Below the pieces are notes generated by a model. That model made no database searches. It was not told where the DNA came from and saw only the letters and a program-made list of their open reading frames with translations. From Nitrosovibrio sp. Nv17 (GTDB taxonomy: Bacteria; Pseudomonadota; Gammaproteobacteria; Burkholderiales; Nitrosomonadaceae), in NCBI RefSeq assembly GCF_900119085.1, contig NZ_FPIQ01000008.1, positions 45,899 through 109,898 on the forward strand: a stretch of 64,000 nt of DNA, written 5' to 3'. This document shows positions 27,451-36,627 of this stretch, piece by piece. Positions within the stretch are counted from its first letter, which is position 1. Every line of letters begins with the position of its first letter. The position numbers and the translations under genes were made by a program.

Positions 27451-29082
27451 ATGAGCGCTACGATCAATAGTACCAAGCTGGCGGTGCCCAAAGACGGCCT
27501 GTCCGGCATGCTGGAAAATCTCCGCTATGATTTCATGGCCGGGTTCTTCGTTTTTCTGCTGGCGCTGCCGCTCAGTCTGGGCATCGCCAAGGCAGGCGAC
27601 TTTCCGCCGGCGATGGGCGTCCTGACCGCCATGATAGGCGGTCTCCTGGTGACGTTTTTCGCTGGCTCCCAGCTGACCATCAAAGGTCCCGCGGCGGGTC
27701 TGATCACCATCGTCGCTGGATGCGTGGCGGAAGTCGGGGGAGGGCCGGAGGGATGGAAGCTCGCGCTGGGGGTCATGGTGGTGGCGGGTGTGCTGCAGGT
27801 CACCATAGGGCTCATGAAGGCAGGCTCGCTCAGCGACTTTTTCCCGCTGTCCGCCGTCCACGGGATGCTGGCCGCCATCGGGCTGATCATCATCTCCAAG
27901 CAGGCGCATATCCTCCTGGGAATCGATCCTGCGAGTCTGGCAGGAATGGGTCCGGTGGCGTTGTATGCGCACTTGCCGCATTCGCTCATGAATCCGAACG
28001 GGCCGGTTGCGATCATCGGAATATTGGGTCTGATCGTCCTGTTCGGCATGCCGATGCTCAAGTTCCCCCTGCTGAAAAAGATCCCGGCCCCGATGGTCGT
28101 TCTGCTGATTTCGATTCCGGGCGCCATATTCCTGGATTTCAAGTCGACCCAGCCGGCCCATATTCTCGTGCATATAGGGGAATTCTGGTCGGAAATGGGC
28201 TTCAATGCCGACTTCTCGGCGATAGGGACGGGGGCTTTCTGGAAATACGTGATCATGTTTCTTCTGGTGGGCAGCCTTGAGTCATGCCTGACCGTCAAGG
28301 CGATGGACAGCCTGGATCCATGGAGGCGCCAGTCCAATTTCAACAAGGATCTGATTGCCGTGGGGGCGGGCAACACCCTTGCCGCGGTGGTGGGAGGATC
28401 TCCCATGATTTCGGAAGTCGCCCGCAGTTCGGCCAACATCAACTTCGGTGCACGTACCCGTTGGGCGAATTTTTTCCATGGCGCCTGTCTTTTCATATCG
28501 ATGCTGTTTCTGATACCGGCGATCGAGCTGATTCCGAACGCCGCACTGGCCGCCATGCTCATCTATGTGGGGTACCGGCTGGCGTCGCCGCACGAGTTTT
28601 TCAAGACGTACAAGATAGGAAGCGATCAACTGACGATATTCCTGGTCACCATAGGCGTGACGGTTGCGAGTGATCTGCTCATGGGCATCGGAGCCGGCAT
28701 CCTGGTGAAGTTCGTCTTTCACATGATAAATGGCGCCTCTCCGGCCAATCTCTTCAAGGCACGCTATCAACTGCGGGAGAGCGGCGGCCAATACTTCATG
28801 GATGTGCAGGACGCGGCGATATTCTCCAATCTGATCGGTTTCAAGAAGGCGCTGGCGACTTTCCAGCCGGGAAAGAAGATCACACTCGACTTCCATCAGG
28901 CCACGCTGGTGGATCATACCTTCATGGAATTCCTGGAGCACTTCGAGGAGCAGTACGTCGAGAAAGGAGGAGAGGTGACGATCACGGGCTTCGATCGCTT
29001 CGAGCCTTTTTCCGATCATCCTCTGGCGGGAAGAAAAGTCCGCAATCAGAAGGTTGGAACGACCAATACCCTCACAGGGTAA
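27451..29082 (+). CDS. SulP-family anion (probable bicarbonate) transporter with STAS domain
   Basis: The 543-residue transporter has about 12-14 TM helices. The SulP core includes DFMAGFFVFLLALPLSLGIA, AGSQLTIKGPAAGLITIVAG, SLESCLTVKAMDSLD, and NTLAAVVGGSPMISEVARSS. A C-terminal STAS domain spans about residues 440-530 (ITLDFHQATLVDHTFMEFL). SulP proteins carry sulfate, bicarbonate or other anions. The place beside dabAB argues for bicarbonate with a cation, but sulfate cannot be excluded. ATG 27451 is preferred; a GTG at 27394 would add 19 residues. Confidence 0.9.
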   Translation: MSATINSTKLAVPKDGLSGMLENLRYDFMAGFFVFLLALPLSLGIAKAGDFPPAMGVLTAMIGGLLVTFFAGSQLTIKGPAAGLITIVAGCVAEVGGGPEGWKLALGVMVVAGVLQVTIGLMKAGSLSDFFPLSAVHGMLAAIGLIIISKQAHILLGIDPASLAGMGPVALYAHLPHSLMNPNGPVAIIGILGLIVLFGMPMLKFPLLKKIPAPMVVLLISIPGAIFLDFKSTQPAHILVHIGEFWSEMGFNADFSAIGTGAFWKYVIMFLLVGSLESCLTVKAMDSLDPWRRQSNFNKDLIAVGAGNTLAAVVGGSPMISEVARSSANINFGARTRWANFFHGACLFISMLFLIPAIELIPNAALAAMLIYVGYRLASPHEFFKTYKIGSDQLTIFLVTIGVTVASDLLMGIGAGILVKFVFHMINGASPANLFKARYQLRESGGQYFMDVQDAAIFSNLIGFKKALATFQPGKKITLDFHQATLVDHTFMEFLEHFEEQYVEKGGEVTITGFDRFEPFSDHPLAGRKVRNQKVGTTNTLTG

Positions 29083-29118
29083 AGGCCGCGGTCAAGGGTG
29101 CGTTGTTCTGGCACAAGC

Positions 29119-29153
29119 GCCGAGGGGAGATGCGGCAGTTCGAACCCCTCGGC
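29119..29153. terminator. Hairpin between convergent sulP and rsgA, probable bidirectional terminator
   Basis: The perfect 9 bp GC-rich arms GCCGAGGGG (29119-29127) and CCCCTCGGC (29145-29153) are separated by a 17-base loop. The hairpin lies between the sulP stop and the rsgA stop. No long T-run follows on either strand, so intrinsic termination may be inefficient. Confidence 0.5.
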
Positions 29154-29158
29154 ACCTT

Positions 29159-30139
29159 TCAGTGCTGCTCATCTTCCGCCTGCTGACGCTTGCAGCGGAT
29201 CGGCGATCGAACCGGCGGAGCCGTTCGTCGTGCGGACCTGCCAGCGCTCAGCGAGGCGGCCAGCTTGCGATAGATATCGAGGCGTTTCGCCTCGATTTTT
29301 TTTTCGCGCATCGCCTCGACCAGCATGCAGCCCGGTTCTTCCACGTGTCGGCAATCGTTGAATCTGCATCGGCCGAGATAGGGATGGAATTCCATGAATC
29401 CCCGCACCAGATTCTCATGGTCCAGGTGCTGCAGGCCGAATTGTTGCATGCCGGGAGAATCGATGACACGGCTGCAGTCATCCAGGAAATAGAGTCGCGC
29501 ATGAGTCGTGGTATGGCGCCCGGCATCGAGCGACACCGAGATGTCCGCGGTCGCGCGTTCGGCATCGGGTACCAGGGCGTTGATGAGTGTGGATTTGCCC
29601 ATGCCGGATTGGCCTACCAGCACGCTGAGGTGCCCATGCAGATAGGGCAGGAGCGGTGCGGCACTGTTTCTGGCGCTGAGCGGGATCAGGGCGTAGCCCA
29701 GCCTGCGGTAGAGAGAAAGCGTCTCGAATGCCGTCCGGGTCGATTCGGCGAGATCCGCCTTGTTGAGTACGATCAGCACCCTGATACCCTGGCTTTCGGC
29801 TGCCACGATGCATCGATTGATCCATTCTTCGCTGAAGCTGGGAATCGCGGCCACGACGATGATCGCCTGGGTGACATTTGCCGCGATGAGTTTTTCTCGC
29901 CAGGCATCGCTGCGGTACAGCAGCGTACGACGGGGCAGGATGGTCTCGATGACGCCCTCCTGCGTGCCCGTGAGTTGAATTTCCACCTGGTCGCCGCACA
30001 CCGCTCCGCCCTTGCGCCCGCGCAACACGCACGCCACGGCGGGATGCGTGTCCGTGTTTGCGAGCACCCGTCTGCCGAACGCCGCCACAACCTCGCCGGA
30101 GACGAGCGATGCGGCCGGAAGGGGGTGCTGCAGCTTCAA
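29159..30139 (-). CDS. rsgA: Ribosome small-subunit-dependent GTPase A
   Basis: RsgA is a circularly permuted GTPase that checks maturation of the 30S subunit. The 326-residue protein has an OB domain (VVAAFGRRVLANTD, GRKGGAVCGDQVEI), then GTPase motifs in permuted order: NKAD (G4), SAR (G5), GQSGMGKSTLIN (G1), AGRHTTTHA (G2) and DSPGM (G3). A zinc finger follows (CRFNDCRHVEEPGC). The start chosen is TTG 30139, which overlaps the stop of the upstream pterin dehydratase gene (TTGA) and has CCAGGA before it. The open frame extends further upstream, but only as an antisense-like reading of the dehydratase gene. Confidence 0.93.
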   Translation of the reverse strand: MKLQHPLPAASLVSGEVVAAFGRRVLANTDTHPAVACVLRGRKGGAVCGDQVEIQLTGTQEGVIETILPRRTLLYRSDAWREKLIAANVTQAIIVVAAIPSFSEEWINRCIVAAESQGIRVLIVLNKADLAESTRTAFETLSLYRRLGYALIPLSARNSAAPLLPYLHGHLSVLVGQSGMGKSTLINALVPDAERATADISVSLDAGRHTTTHARLYFLDDCSRVIDSPGMQQFGLQHLDHENLVRGFMEFHPYLGRCRFNDCRHVEEPGCMLVEAMREKKIEAKRLDIYRKLAASLSAGRSARRTAPPVRSPIRCKRQQAEDEQH

Positions 30140-30477
30140 ATCCTGGACAGTGCGTCGATCTTCGCGGCACAGATGAAGTCGTTCTCCGACAGCCCTCCGA
30201 TGGCATGGGTCGTGTACTCGACCCTGCAGGCACTGTAGCCGACGGAGAGATCCGGATGGTGATCCTCCCGATGCGATATCCACGCGATCGCATTGACGAA
30301 CGCCATCGTCTGATAGTAATTGGAAAAACGGAAGGTCTTGGCAATCTGCCTGTCGGCAAGCTCCCATCCGTCGAGCCGTTCCGCCAGGGCAGCGGCCTGC
30401 GCCGGGGAAAGGGGAGGCACGCCGCCCTCACAGGGCCGGCATTGTTTGGAGGCAAGGTCGTTGACGATTGTATTCAT
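30136..30477 (-). CDS. phhB: Pterin-4a-carbinolamine dehydratase
   Basis: The 113-residue enzyme dehydrates 4a-hydroxytetrahydrobiopterin; in bacteria it is also linked to molybdopterin and other pterin metabolism. Motifs include WELADRQIAKTFRFSNY, the catalytic YHHPDL-like segment as SHREDHHPDLSVGYSACRVEYTTHAIGGLSENDF (split here: EDHHPDLSVGY then THAIGGLSEND). The His residues needed for catalysis are present. It lies between the Ste24-like protease and rsgA on the same strand, an arrangement common in betaproteobacteria. No phenylalanine hydroxylase gene is nearby. Confidence 0.93.
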   Translation of the reverse strand: MNTIVNDLASKQCRPCEGGVPPLSPAQAAALAERLDGWELADRQIAKTFRFSNYYQTMAFVNAIAWISHREDHHPDLSVGYSACRVEYTTHAIGGLSENDFICAAKIDALSRI

Positions 30478-30510
30478 GGGTTTCTCCGAAATGAATGGTC
30501 GCGGCGCAAG

Positions 30511-31767
30511 TCAATTATGCGCCAGGTTCTGCAGTCGTGCGATGCGTATCGTCGCGGGCGGGTGGGAATCATAGAATGCCGAATGCAGCGGATCGGGCGT
30601 CAGGGTGGCGGCATTGTCCTGGTAGAGCTTGACCAGCGCCCTGACGAGATCGCCCGCGGAGGCATGGCGGGCCGCGTATTGGTCCGCCTCGAATTCATGG
30701 CGGCGCGAGTACAGGCTGGCGAGCGGCTGAAATGGAAAGGTGAAGACGGGTATGGTCAGAAAGAACAGCAACAGCGCCATCGCGGTCGAGGGGACGGCGG
30801 CCACGTGGATGCCCAGGCCTTCATAGAACCAGCCCTGCTGCATCAGATATCCCAGCAGCCACAGGAAGATCAGGCTCATGAGGAACGACCAGGCGATGCG
30901 CTTGATGACGTGGCTGTGGGAGAAGTGTCCCAGTTCGTGCGCCAACACCGCCTCGACCTCGGCTTCGCTCAACCGGGTGAGCAGGGTATCGAAGAACACG
31001 ATACGCTTGGTTCTGCCGAAGCCGGTGAAGTAGGCATTGCCGTGGCTGCTGCGGCGCGATCCGTCCATCACGAACAGTCCGCTGGACTGGAAGCCGCACT
31101 TCTGCAGCAGTCGCTCGATGCGCTGCCGCAGCGAGGCGTCCCCCAGGGGCGTGAAGCTGTTGAACAGCGGAGCGATCCAGGTGGGATACACGGACAGAAT
31201 GAGCAGGTTGAACCCTGCCCAGGTCAACCAGACGTAAATCCACCAGGCATCGTCCATCCGCTCCATCAGCCACAGCACCGCCCATAGCAGCGGCACGCCA
31301 AGCAGCGCGGCCAGCAGGACGCGGCGGGCGAGATCCCTCAGAAACATCGCCGGCGTCATCTTGTTGAAACCGAATCGTTGCTCGATCACGAACGTCCGGT
31401 AGTAGGCGATCGGAAGCTGTGCCAGGCTCATCAGCAGCAGGGTGCTGACGATGAGTGCCATGCCCTGCAGCAACGGAGCGTCGAACCGTCCCGTCCAGAA
31501 ACCGTTCAAGGCATTCAAACCTCCGCCGAGGGTGAGCGCCAGCAGGAGCATCGCCTCGAGCAGGATGCCGACGCAGCCCAGGCGGGTTTTCGCGCAGGTA
31601 TAGTCTGCCGCTTTCCGGTGTGCGTCGAGATCGATGTGCGACGCGAAGTCTGCCGGCACCCGGTTGCGATGCGCGCGCACATGCCGGATATGCCGCGCAG
31701 CCAGCCAGGTGCGTGTGCCGAAAGTGAGCAGCAGCGCGGCCATGAACGTAAGAGTGAAGGTTTGCAT
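30511..31767 (-). CDS. M48-family membrane metallopeptidase (Ste24/CAAX protease-like)
   Basis: This is a zinc-dependent membrane protease of 418 residues with a long N-terminal M48_N membrane domain (several TM helices) and the catalytic HEXXH motif in [14 protein letters not shown]. The third zinc ligand region is [36 protein letters not shown] is typical of Ste24-type rather than the shorter HtpX-type enzymes. Its role is probably membrane protein quality control; no prenylated substrate is expected in bacteria. It is divergent from orn. Confidence 0.93.
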   Translation of the reverse strand: MQTFTLTFMAALLLTFGTRTWLAARHIRHVRAHRNRVPADFASHIDLDAHRKAADYTCAKTRLGCVGILLEAMLLLALTLGGGLNALNGFWTGRFDAPLLQGMALIVSTLLLMSLAQLPIAYYRTFVIEQRFGFNKMTPAMFLRDLARRVLLAALLGVPLLWAVLWLMERMDDAWWIYVWLTWAGFNLLILSVYPTWIAPLFNSFTPLGDASLRQRIERLLQKCGFQSSGLFVMDGSRRSSHGNAYFTGFGRTKRIVFFDTLLTRLSEAEVEAVLAHELGHFSHSHVIKRIAWSFLMSLIFLWLLGYLMQQGWFYEGLGIHVAAVPSTAMALLLFFLTIPVFTFPFQPLASLYSRRHEFEADQYAARHASAGDLVRALVKLYQDNAATLTPDPLHSAFYDSHPPATIRIARLQNLAHN

Positions 31768-31804
31768 GGAAGATGACTGTGCCAGAGAAACCGATCCATC
31801 TCAA

Positions 31805-31820
31805 GGGTGACGTGTCACCC
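31805..31820. promoter_or_regulatory. Palindrome in the divergent promoter region of the protease and orn
   Basis: GGGTGAC-GT-GTCACCC is a 7 bp inverted repeat, further flanked by AA and CTT. It lies 37 bp upstream of the protease start and about 64 bp upstream of orn. The shape fits a dimer-binding operator, though the protein is unknown. Confidence 0.4.
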
Positions 31821-31883
31821 CTTGGTATGACACAATTGGGAGCCTGGGATTCCATAAACAGAATGAACAAGGTCTCTTCGACT

Positions 31884-32429
31884 ATGGCACAAGACAGCGG
31901 CAATCTGATCTGGATCGACATGGAGATGAGCGGGTTGAGTCCGGAGAACGACCGCATCATTGAGGTTGCGCTGGTCATCACCGACCCCCGGCTGGAGGTG
32001 CTGGCCGAAGCGCCGGTGCTGGTGGTGTCGCAACCGCAGGCGGTGATCGACGGCATGGATGACTGGAATAAGTCCACCCACTCCAAGTCGGGCCTGATCG
32101 ACAGGGTCAGGGATTCCAGGCTGGACGAGGCCGAGGTGGAAGCGCGCATGCTCGCGTTCCTGCAGGCGCATGTCCCGGCCGGGAGCTCGCCCATGTGCGG
32201 CAATTCGATCTGCCAGGATCGTCGCTTCCTGGCTCGCTGGATGCCTCGGCTGGAAGCCTACTTCCATTACCGCAACCTGGACGTCAGCACCCTGAAGGAA
32301 CTGGCGAAACGCTGGAAACCGGGGATCCTTTCCGGCCTCGTCAAACAGGGTCGGCATGAGGCGCTGGCGGACATCTATGACTCCATCTCCGAAATGAGAT
32401 ACTACCGCGAGCACTTAATCAGGCTGTAG
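31884..32429 (+). CDS. orn: Oligoribonuclease
   Basis: Orn degrades 2-5 nt RNAs and pGpG to mononucleotides and is often essential. The 181-residue DEDDh exonuclease begins with [20 protein letters not shown] (DED motif 1), followed by [17 protein letters not shown] (motif 2) and the final [20 protein letters not shown] (motif 3). ATG 31884 gives the family length. ATG 31863 would add seven residues. Orn beside a membrane protease, pterin dehydratase and rsgA is a conserved betaproteobacterial neighbourhood. Confidence 0.96.
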   Translation: MAQDSGNLIWIDMEMSGLSPENDRIIEVALVITDPRLEVLAEAPVLVVSQPQAVIDGMDDWNKSTHSKSGLIDRVRDSRLDEAEVEARMLAFLQAHVPAGSSPMCGNSICQDRRFLARWMPRLEAYFHYRNLDVSTLKELAKRWKPGILSGLVKQGRHEALADIYDSISEMRYYREHLIRL

Positions 32430-32497
32430 CCGTTGGCGGATCGGCCCGGCAAAGCGGATTGGCCGCCTTCTTTCAACCACCTTCGAGGAAAATACGC

Positions 32498-35062
32498 ATG
32501 CCGCCCTCTGGTACTGTTTTCACCATTGCCGTGAATCCCAAGATCCCCACCAGCCTGGCTCGTCTCGAAGAGCTTGCCAACGATCTCTGGTACAGCTGGG
32601 ACCGTTCCACCCGGTCGCTGTTCTCCCGCCTGCATCCCGGGCTCTGGGGCGCGGTGGGACACAATCCCAAGGCATTCCTGAAACGTGTGGACGAGTCGAT
32701 ACTCCTGAAGGCGGCCGAGGATCCGGTGTTCATGGCCCAGTACAACAGCATCATCTCCGCTTACGACTCCTATCAGTCCGGCCCCATGTATTGCCGCAAC
32801 GGCAAGGACTTGCAGCCGGACGATCTGGTGGCGTACTTCTGCTTCGAATTCGGCTTCCACGAGAGCTTCCCCATCTATTCCGGCGGACTTGGCATTCTGG
32901 CGGGCGACCATTGCAAGGTGGCGAGCGACCTGCGCCTTCCTCTGGTGGGGGTCGGGCTGCTCTACCGGCAGGGATATTTTTTTCAGACCATCGACAATCA
33001 GGGAAACCAGGAAGTGACCCACGCGGATTCGGATTTCGAGGATTTGCCGGTGGAATCCGTCCTGCACGAGGATGGCTCCGAGGTGCGCGTCGGGGTGGAG
33101 CTGCCGCATCGCAAGGTGACGGTCAAGGTGTGGCAGGCCAAGATCGGCCATGTCGTGCTGTATCTGCTGGATACGGATCTGCCCGAGAATTCGGTGGACG
33201 ATCGCGACATCACCCACCAGCTCTACGGAGGCGACCGCACCATGCGTATCGAGCAGGAAATCATATTGGGCGTGGGAGGCGCGCGTGCGTTGCACGAGAT
33301 GGGCGTGGTACCGACGGTGTGGCATATCAACGAAGGGCACGCGGCATTCATGATGCTGGAGCGCATGCGCCAGCTGGTCACGCAGCGTGGCCTGGATTTT
33401 GCCAGCGCGCTGGAGGCGGTGGCGGCGAACACGGTGTTCACCACCCACACCGCGGTACCGGCAGGCCACGACTATTTCGGGGCCGACACCGTATCGACCT
33501 ATTTCGAGGGATTCTGCCGGCAACTCGGCATCACCCACGAAAAGCTTCTCGCGTTGGGCCATGTGCCGGGCAACAACGATTTCAACATGACCGCCCTGGC
33601 CATCCATGCGTCACGCTTTCACAATGGCGTAAGCAAGATACACGGCAATGTATCGGCGCGCATCTGCAAGGATCTGTGGCCCCAGATCGAGCCCGAAGAG
33701 AATCCGATGGCGTACATCACCAACGGGGTCCACGTCTCCACCTTCTTGGCTCAGGAGTGGAGCGATCTGTTCGATCGCTATCTGGGATACGAGTGGCGCT
33801 CCAATCTCACCGACCCCGAATACTGGTCGCGTATCGAGGCGATCCCGGACCATCTCTTCTGGAGTGTGCGGCAGACGCTGAAATCGCAGATGCTCTACGG
33901 CGTACGCGCCCGTCTTGCCCTGCAGAACTCGCGCAACCACGGTTCCGAGGCCCATCTGGACCGGCTGCTCAGATTCATCGATCCCATCAATCCCAATATC
34001 CTGACGCTGGGTTTTGCACGCCGTTTCGCCACCTACAAGCGAGCCACCCTGCTGTTCGAGGATCTGGACTGGCTGAGGCGTATCGTGGTCAATCAGGAGC
34101 GGCCGGTGCTGATGATTTTTGCGGGCAAGGCGCACCCCGCCGATGTGCCGGGGCAGGACCTGATCCGGCGTGTCAGCGAAATCGCCAGGCGACCCGAGTT
34201 CGAGGGGCAGATCCTGCTGGTCGAAGGCTACGACCTGCGGTTGGCGCGCCGACTGGTGTCGGGCGTGGACGTCTGGCTCAACAGTCCGGTGTATCCGCTG
34301 GAAGCCAGCGGCACCTCGGGCATGAAGGCGGGCATCAACGGCACCGTCAATCTGAGCGTCCTGGACGGCTGGTGGGGAGAGGGCTACAACGGCAGGAACG
34401 GCTGGGCCATCAAGCCTGCTCCGGAGAACATGCCGCCGCAGCGGCGTGACCAGGAGGAAAGCAGGGACTTCTATGAGACGCTGCAGGACCAGGTGATACC
34501 GCTCTACTATAACCGGGACAAGTTCGGCTACTCGCCGGAGTGGGTGCGAATGGCCAAGAATTCGATGATCTCGCTGCTGCCGCGATACAACGCCATGCGC
34601 ATGGTGGGCGAATACATCAAGAATTTCTACGTGCCCGCCAGCAGGCAGGGCAGCGTGTACGCCTACCAGGACTTCAGCGGTGCGAAGAAGATCGCCGCCT
34701 GGAAGGCATACGTGCGGCAGGCATGGTGGGATGTTTCCATTCGTCGGCTGGATGTGCCGGAAAGGAACATCAGCTTCGGCGAAAATCTCTCATTCGAGGT
34801 CGCGGTGAGGCTCAACGGCCTGCGGCCGGAGGACGTCGTGGTCGAGCTGCTGATCTGCCGCCAGCTGAAAAAAACCACGTTGTGCGACTTCAAGCACTTC
34901 AGGTTCGAGCCGGCCGGGCTGGTGGAGTCGTCCGGCGAGCATCGTTTCACCCTCAGGCTGACCCCGGACGTATGCGGAAAGCTGGAATATCACATACGGA
35001 TCTACCCATTCCATGTGCTGCTCACACATCCTTTCGAAATGGGCATGATGGCCTGGGTATGA
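32498..35062 (+). CDS. glgP: Alpha-glucan (glycogen) phosphorylase, GT35
   Basis: GlgP releases glucose-1-phosphate from alpha-1,4-glucan with phosphate and PLP. The 854-residue protein is of the shorter GT35 group (TIGR02094-like) with an N-terminal DUF3417 segment (LANDLWYSWDRSTRSLFSRL). Other motifs are PIYSGGLGILAGDHCKVASD, WHINEGHAAFMMLER, FARRFATYKRA and the PLP-lysine stretch ASGTSGMKAGINGTVNLS. ATG 32498 has GAGG upstream. It starts the glycogen cluster and converges with glgA. Confidence 0.95.
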   Translation: MPPSGTVFTIAVNPKIPTSLARLEELANDLWYSWDRSTRSLFSRLHPGLWGAVGHNPKAFLKRVDESILLKAAEDPVFMAQYNSIISAYDSYQSGPMYCRNGKDLQPDDLVAYFCFEFGFHESFPIYSGGLGILAGDHCKVASDLRLPLVGVGLLYRQGYFFQTIDNQGNQEVTHADSDFEDLPVESVLHEDGSEVRVGVELPHRKVTVKVWQAKIGHVVLYLLDTDLPENSVDDRDITHQLYGGDRTMRIEQEIILGVGGARALHEMGVVPTVWHINEGHAAFMMLERMRQLVTQRGLDFASALEAVAANTVFTTHTAVPAGHDYFGADTVSTYFEGFCRQLGITHEKLLALGHVPGNNDFNMTALAIHASRFHNGVSKIHGNVSARICKDLWPQIEPEENPMAYITNGVHVSTFLAQEWSDLFDRYLGYEWRSNLTDPEYWSRIEAIPDHLFWSVRQTLKSQMLYGVRARLALQNSRNHGSEAHLDRLLRFIDPINPNILTLGFARRFATYKRATLLFEDLDWLRRIVVNQERPVLMIFAGKAHPADVPGQDLIRRVSEIARRPEFEGQILLVEGYDLRLARRLVSGVDVWLNSPVYPLEASGTSGMKAGINGTVNLSVLDGWWGEGYNGRNGWAIKPAPENMPPQRRDQEESRDFYETLQDQVIPLYYNRDKFGYSPEWVRMAKNSMISLLPRYNAMRMVGEYIKNFYVPASRQGSVYAYQDFSGAKKIAAWKAYVRQAWWDVSIRRLDVPERNISFGENLSFEVAVRLNGLRPEDVVVELLICRQLKKTTLCDFKHFRFEPAGLVESSGEHRFTLRLTPDVCGKLEYHIRIYPFHVLLTHPFEMGMMAWV

Positions 35063-35106
35063 GGTGCGGCGGGGCGGTGTCCCGGGAGTGACGGTTTGCG
35101 GGCCTT

Positions 35107-36606
35107 TCAGGACTGCAGCGACAGGTAGAGTTCCCTGTAGGCGCGGGCGCTGCCGTGCCAGCCGAAATCCCGGCTCATGCCATTCGCCATCAGACGGCGC
35201 CAGACCGGACGGTCGTGGTAGGCGGCGACCGCACGCCGGATGGCGTCAAGCAGACTTGCAGCCGTCATCTCGGTGAACATGAAGCCGCTGGCGCCGTTCG
35301 CGAACAGCGCGGCGGGCGTCGAGTAGTCGGTTACCGTATCCACCAGGCCGCCGGTCGCGCGCACGATGGGCGGCGTGCCGTAGCGCTGGCTGTACATCTG
35401 ATTCAGGCCGCAGGGCTCAAAGCGGGAGGGCATGAGAAAGCTGTCGGCACCGGCCTCGATCAGGTGCGAGAGCCGTTCGTCGAAGCCTATCCGTACCGCG
35501 ATGCGCCCCGGATGATTCCGGGCCAGTTGCGTCAGTGCCTGCTCCAGCGGCGTCGCGCCGCTGCCCAGAATGACCAGTTGCGCGGGCAAGTCGATCAATT
35601 GTGGGGCGATTTCGAGGATCAGATCGTAGCCCTTCTGGGGCGTGATGCGGCTGACAGCGCCGAACAGCGGGATACCGGGGTCCGCGTGCAGTCCCATCGT
35701 CCGCTGCAGCGCCTGCTTGCTGGCGGCCTTGCCCTCCGGCGTAGCGGCAGTATAGCGCTGCGGGAGGGCGGGATCGGTGGCGGGATTCCATTCATTGGTG
35801 TCGATCCCATTGACGATGCCGATGATACGGTCGCGGCGTGCCGCCAGCAGGCCATGCAAGCCGAAGCCCAGCGCCGGCGTCTGGATTTCCCTGGCGTACG
35901 TCGGGCTCACGGTGGCGATGTGATCGGCGTAGTAGAGTCCGGCCTTGAGAAAGGACATGCCGCCGTGGTACTCGACGCCGTCCATGCGGAAGCTGGCGGG
36001 GGGCAGCCCGGTCGCGGCGACCGTGTCCGCTGGAAAGATGCCCTGGAAGGCCAGATTGTGGATCACCATCAGTGTTGCCGCTTTCCTGCCCGCATGAAAG
36101 TCGAGATATGCCGGCGCGAGGCCGCTTTGCCAGTCGTTGCAGTGCGTCACGCGCGGGCGCCAGGCGAGCGGACTGGCATCACTCGACAATATTGCCCCGA
36201 TCCGCGAAAGCAGTCCGAAACGGAGGGCATTGTCCGGCCAGTCGCGTCCCTCCGCATCGACATAGGGATCGCCTGCCCGCTGGTAGAGGACGGGGCAGTC
36301 GATGACGTATGCTGGAGTTTCCATCGGCCGCCGTCCCGTGGACAGCCTCGCTGATCGCAGGATGGAGGGAGGGAATGGCGGCAGGGTGTCGAAGGCGGCG
36401 ACGCGGCGGGTATGGCCGATGCCGTCCAGTACCGAAGGATATCCCGGGATCAGCAGCCGGACATCAACCCCCATTTCCCGCAGGGCGGCCGGCAGGGCGG
36501 CACTGACGTCGCCCAGGCCGCCGGTCTTGGCCAGCGGATGAACCTCCGGGGTGATGAACAGGACGCGCGGCGCGCGTGGACGGGGGTGGGGCGGAGCCTG
36601 GTTCAT
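35107..36606 (-). CDS. glgA: Glycogen synthase (GT5, ADP-glucose dependent)
   Basis: GlgA transfers glucose from ADP-glucose to the non-reducing end of glycogen. The 499-residue protein has the N-terminal LFITPEVHPLAKTGGLGDV (KTGGL substrate loop), THCNDWQSGLAPAYL and the GT-B C-terminal PSRFEPCGLNQMYSQRYGT with its catalytic Glu region, then RATGGLVDTV. It lies 21 bp after glgB on the same strand, forming a glgB-glgA operon that reads toward glgP. Confidence 0.96.
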   Translation of the reverse strand: MNQAPPHPRPRAPRVLFITPEVHPLAKTGGLGDVSAALPAALREMGVDVRLLIPGYPSVLDGIGHTRRVAAFDTLPPFPPSILRSARLSTGRRPMETPAYVIDCPVLYQRAGDPYVDAEGRDWPDNALRFGLLSRIGAILSSDASPLAWRPRVTHCNDWQSGLAPAYLDFHAGRKAATLMVIHNLAFQGIFPADTVAATGLPPASFRMDGVEYHGGMSFLKAGLYYADHIATVSPTYAREIQTPALGFGLHGLLAARRDRIIGIVNGIDTNEWNPATDPALPQRYTAATPEGKAASKQALQRTMGLHADPGIPLFGAVSRITPQKGYDLILEIAPQLIDLPAQLVILGSGATPLEQALTQLARNHPGRIAVRIGFDERLSHLIEAGADSFLMPSRFEPCGLNQMYSQRYGTPPIVRATGGLVDTVTDYSTPAALFANGASGFMFTEMTAASLLDAIRRAVAAYHDRPVWRRLMANGMSRDFGWHGSARAYRELYLSLQS

Positions 36607-36627
36607 GGATGCGACGGCTGGCTTGCC

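Noticed and set aside
29134..29150. AGTTCGAACCCC resembling a tRNA T-arm
   Set aside because: No acceptor, D or anticodon stem can be built around it; it is the loop and arm of the sulP/rsgA hairpin.
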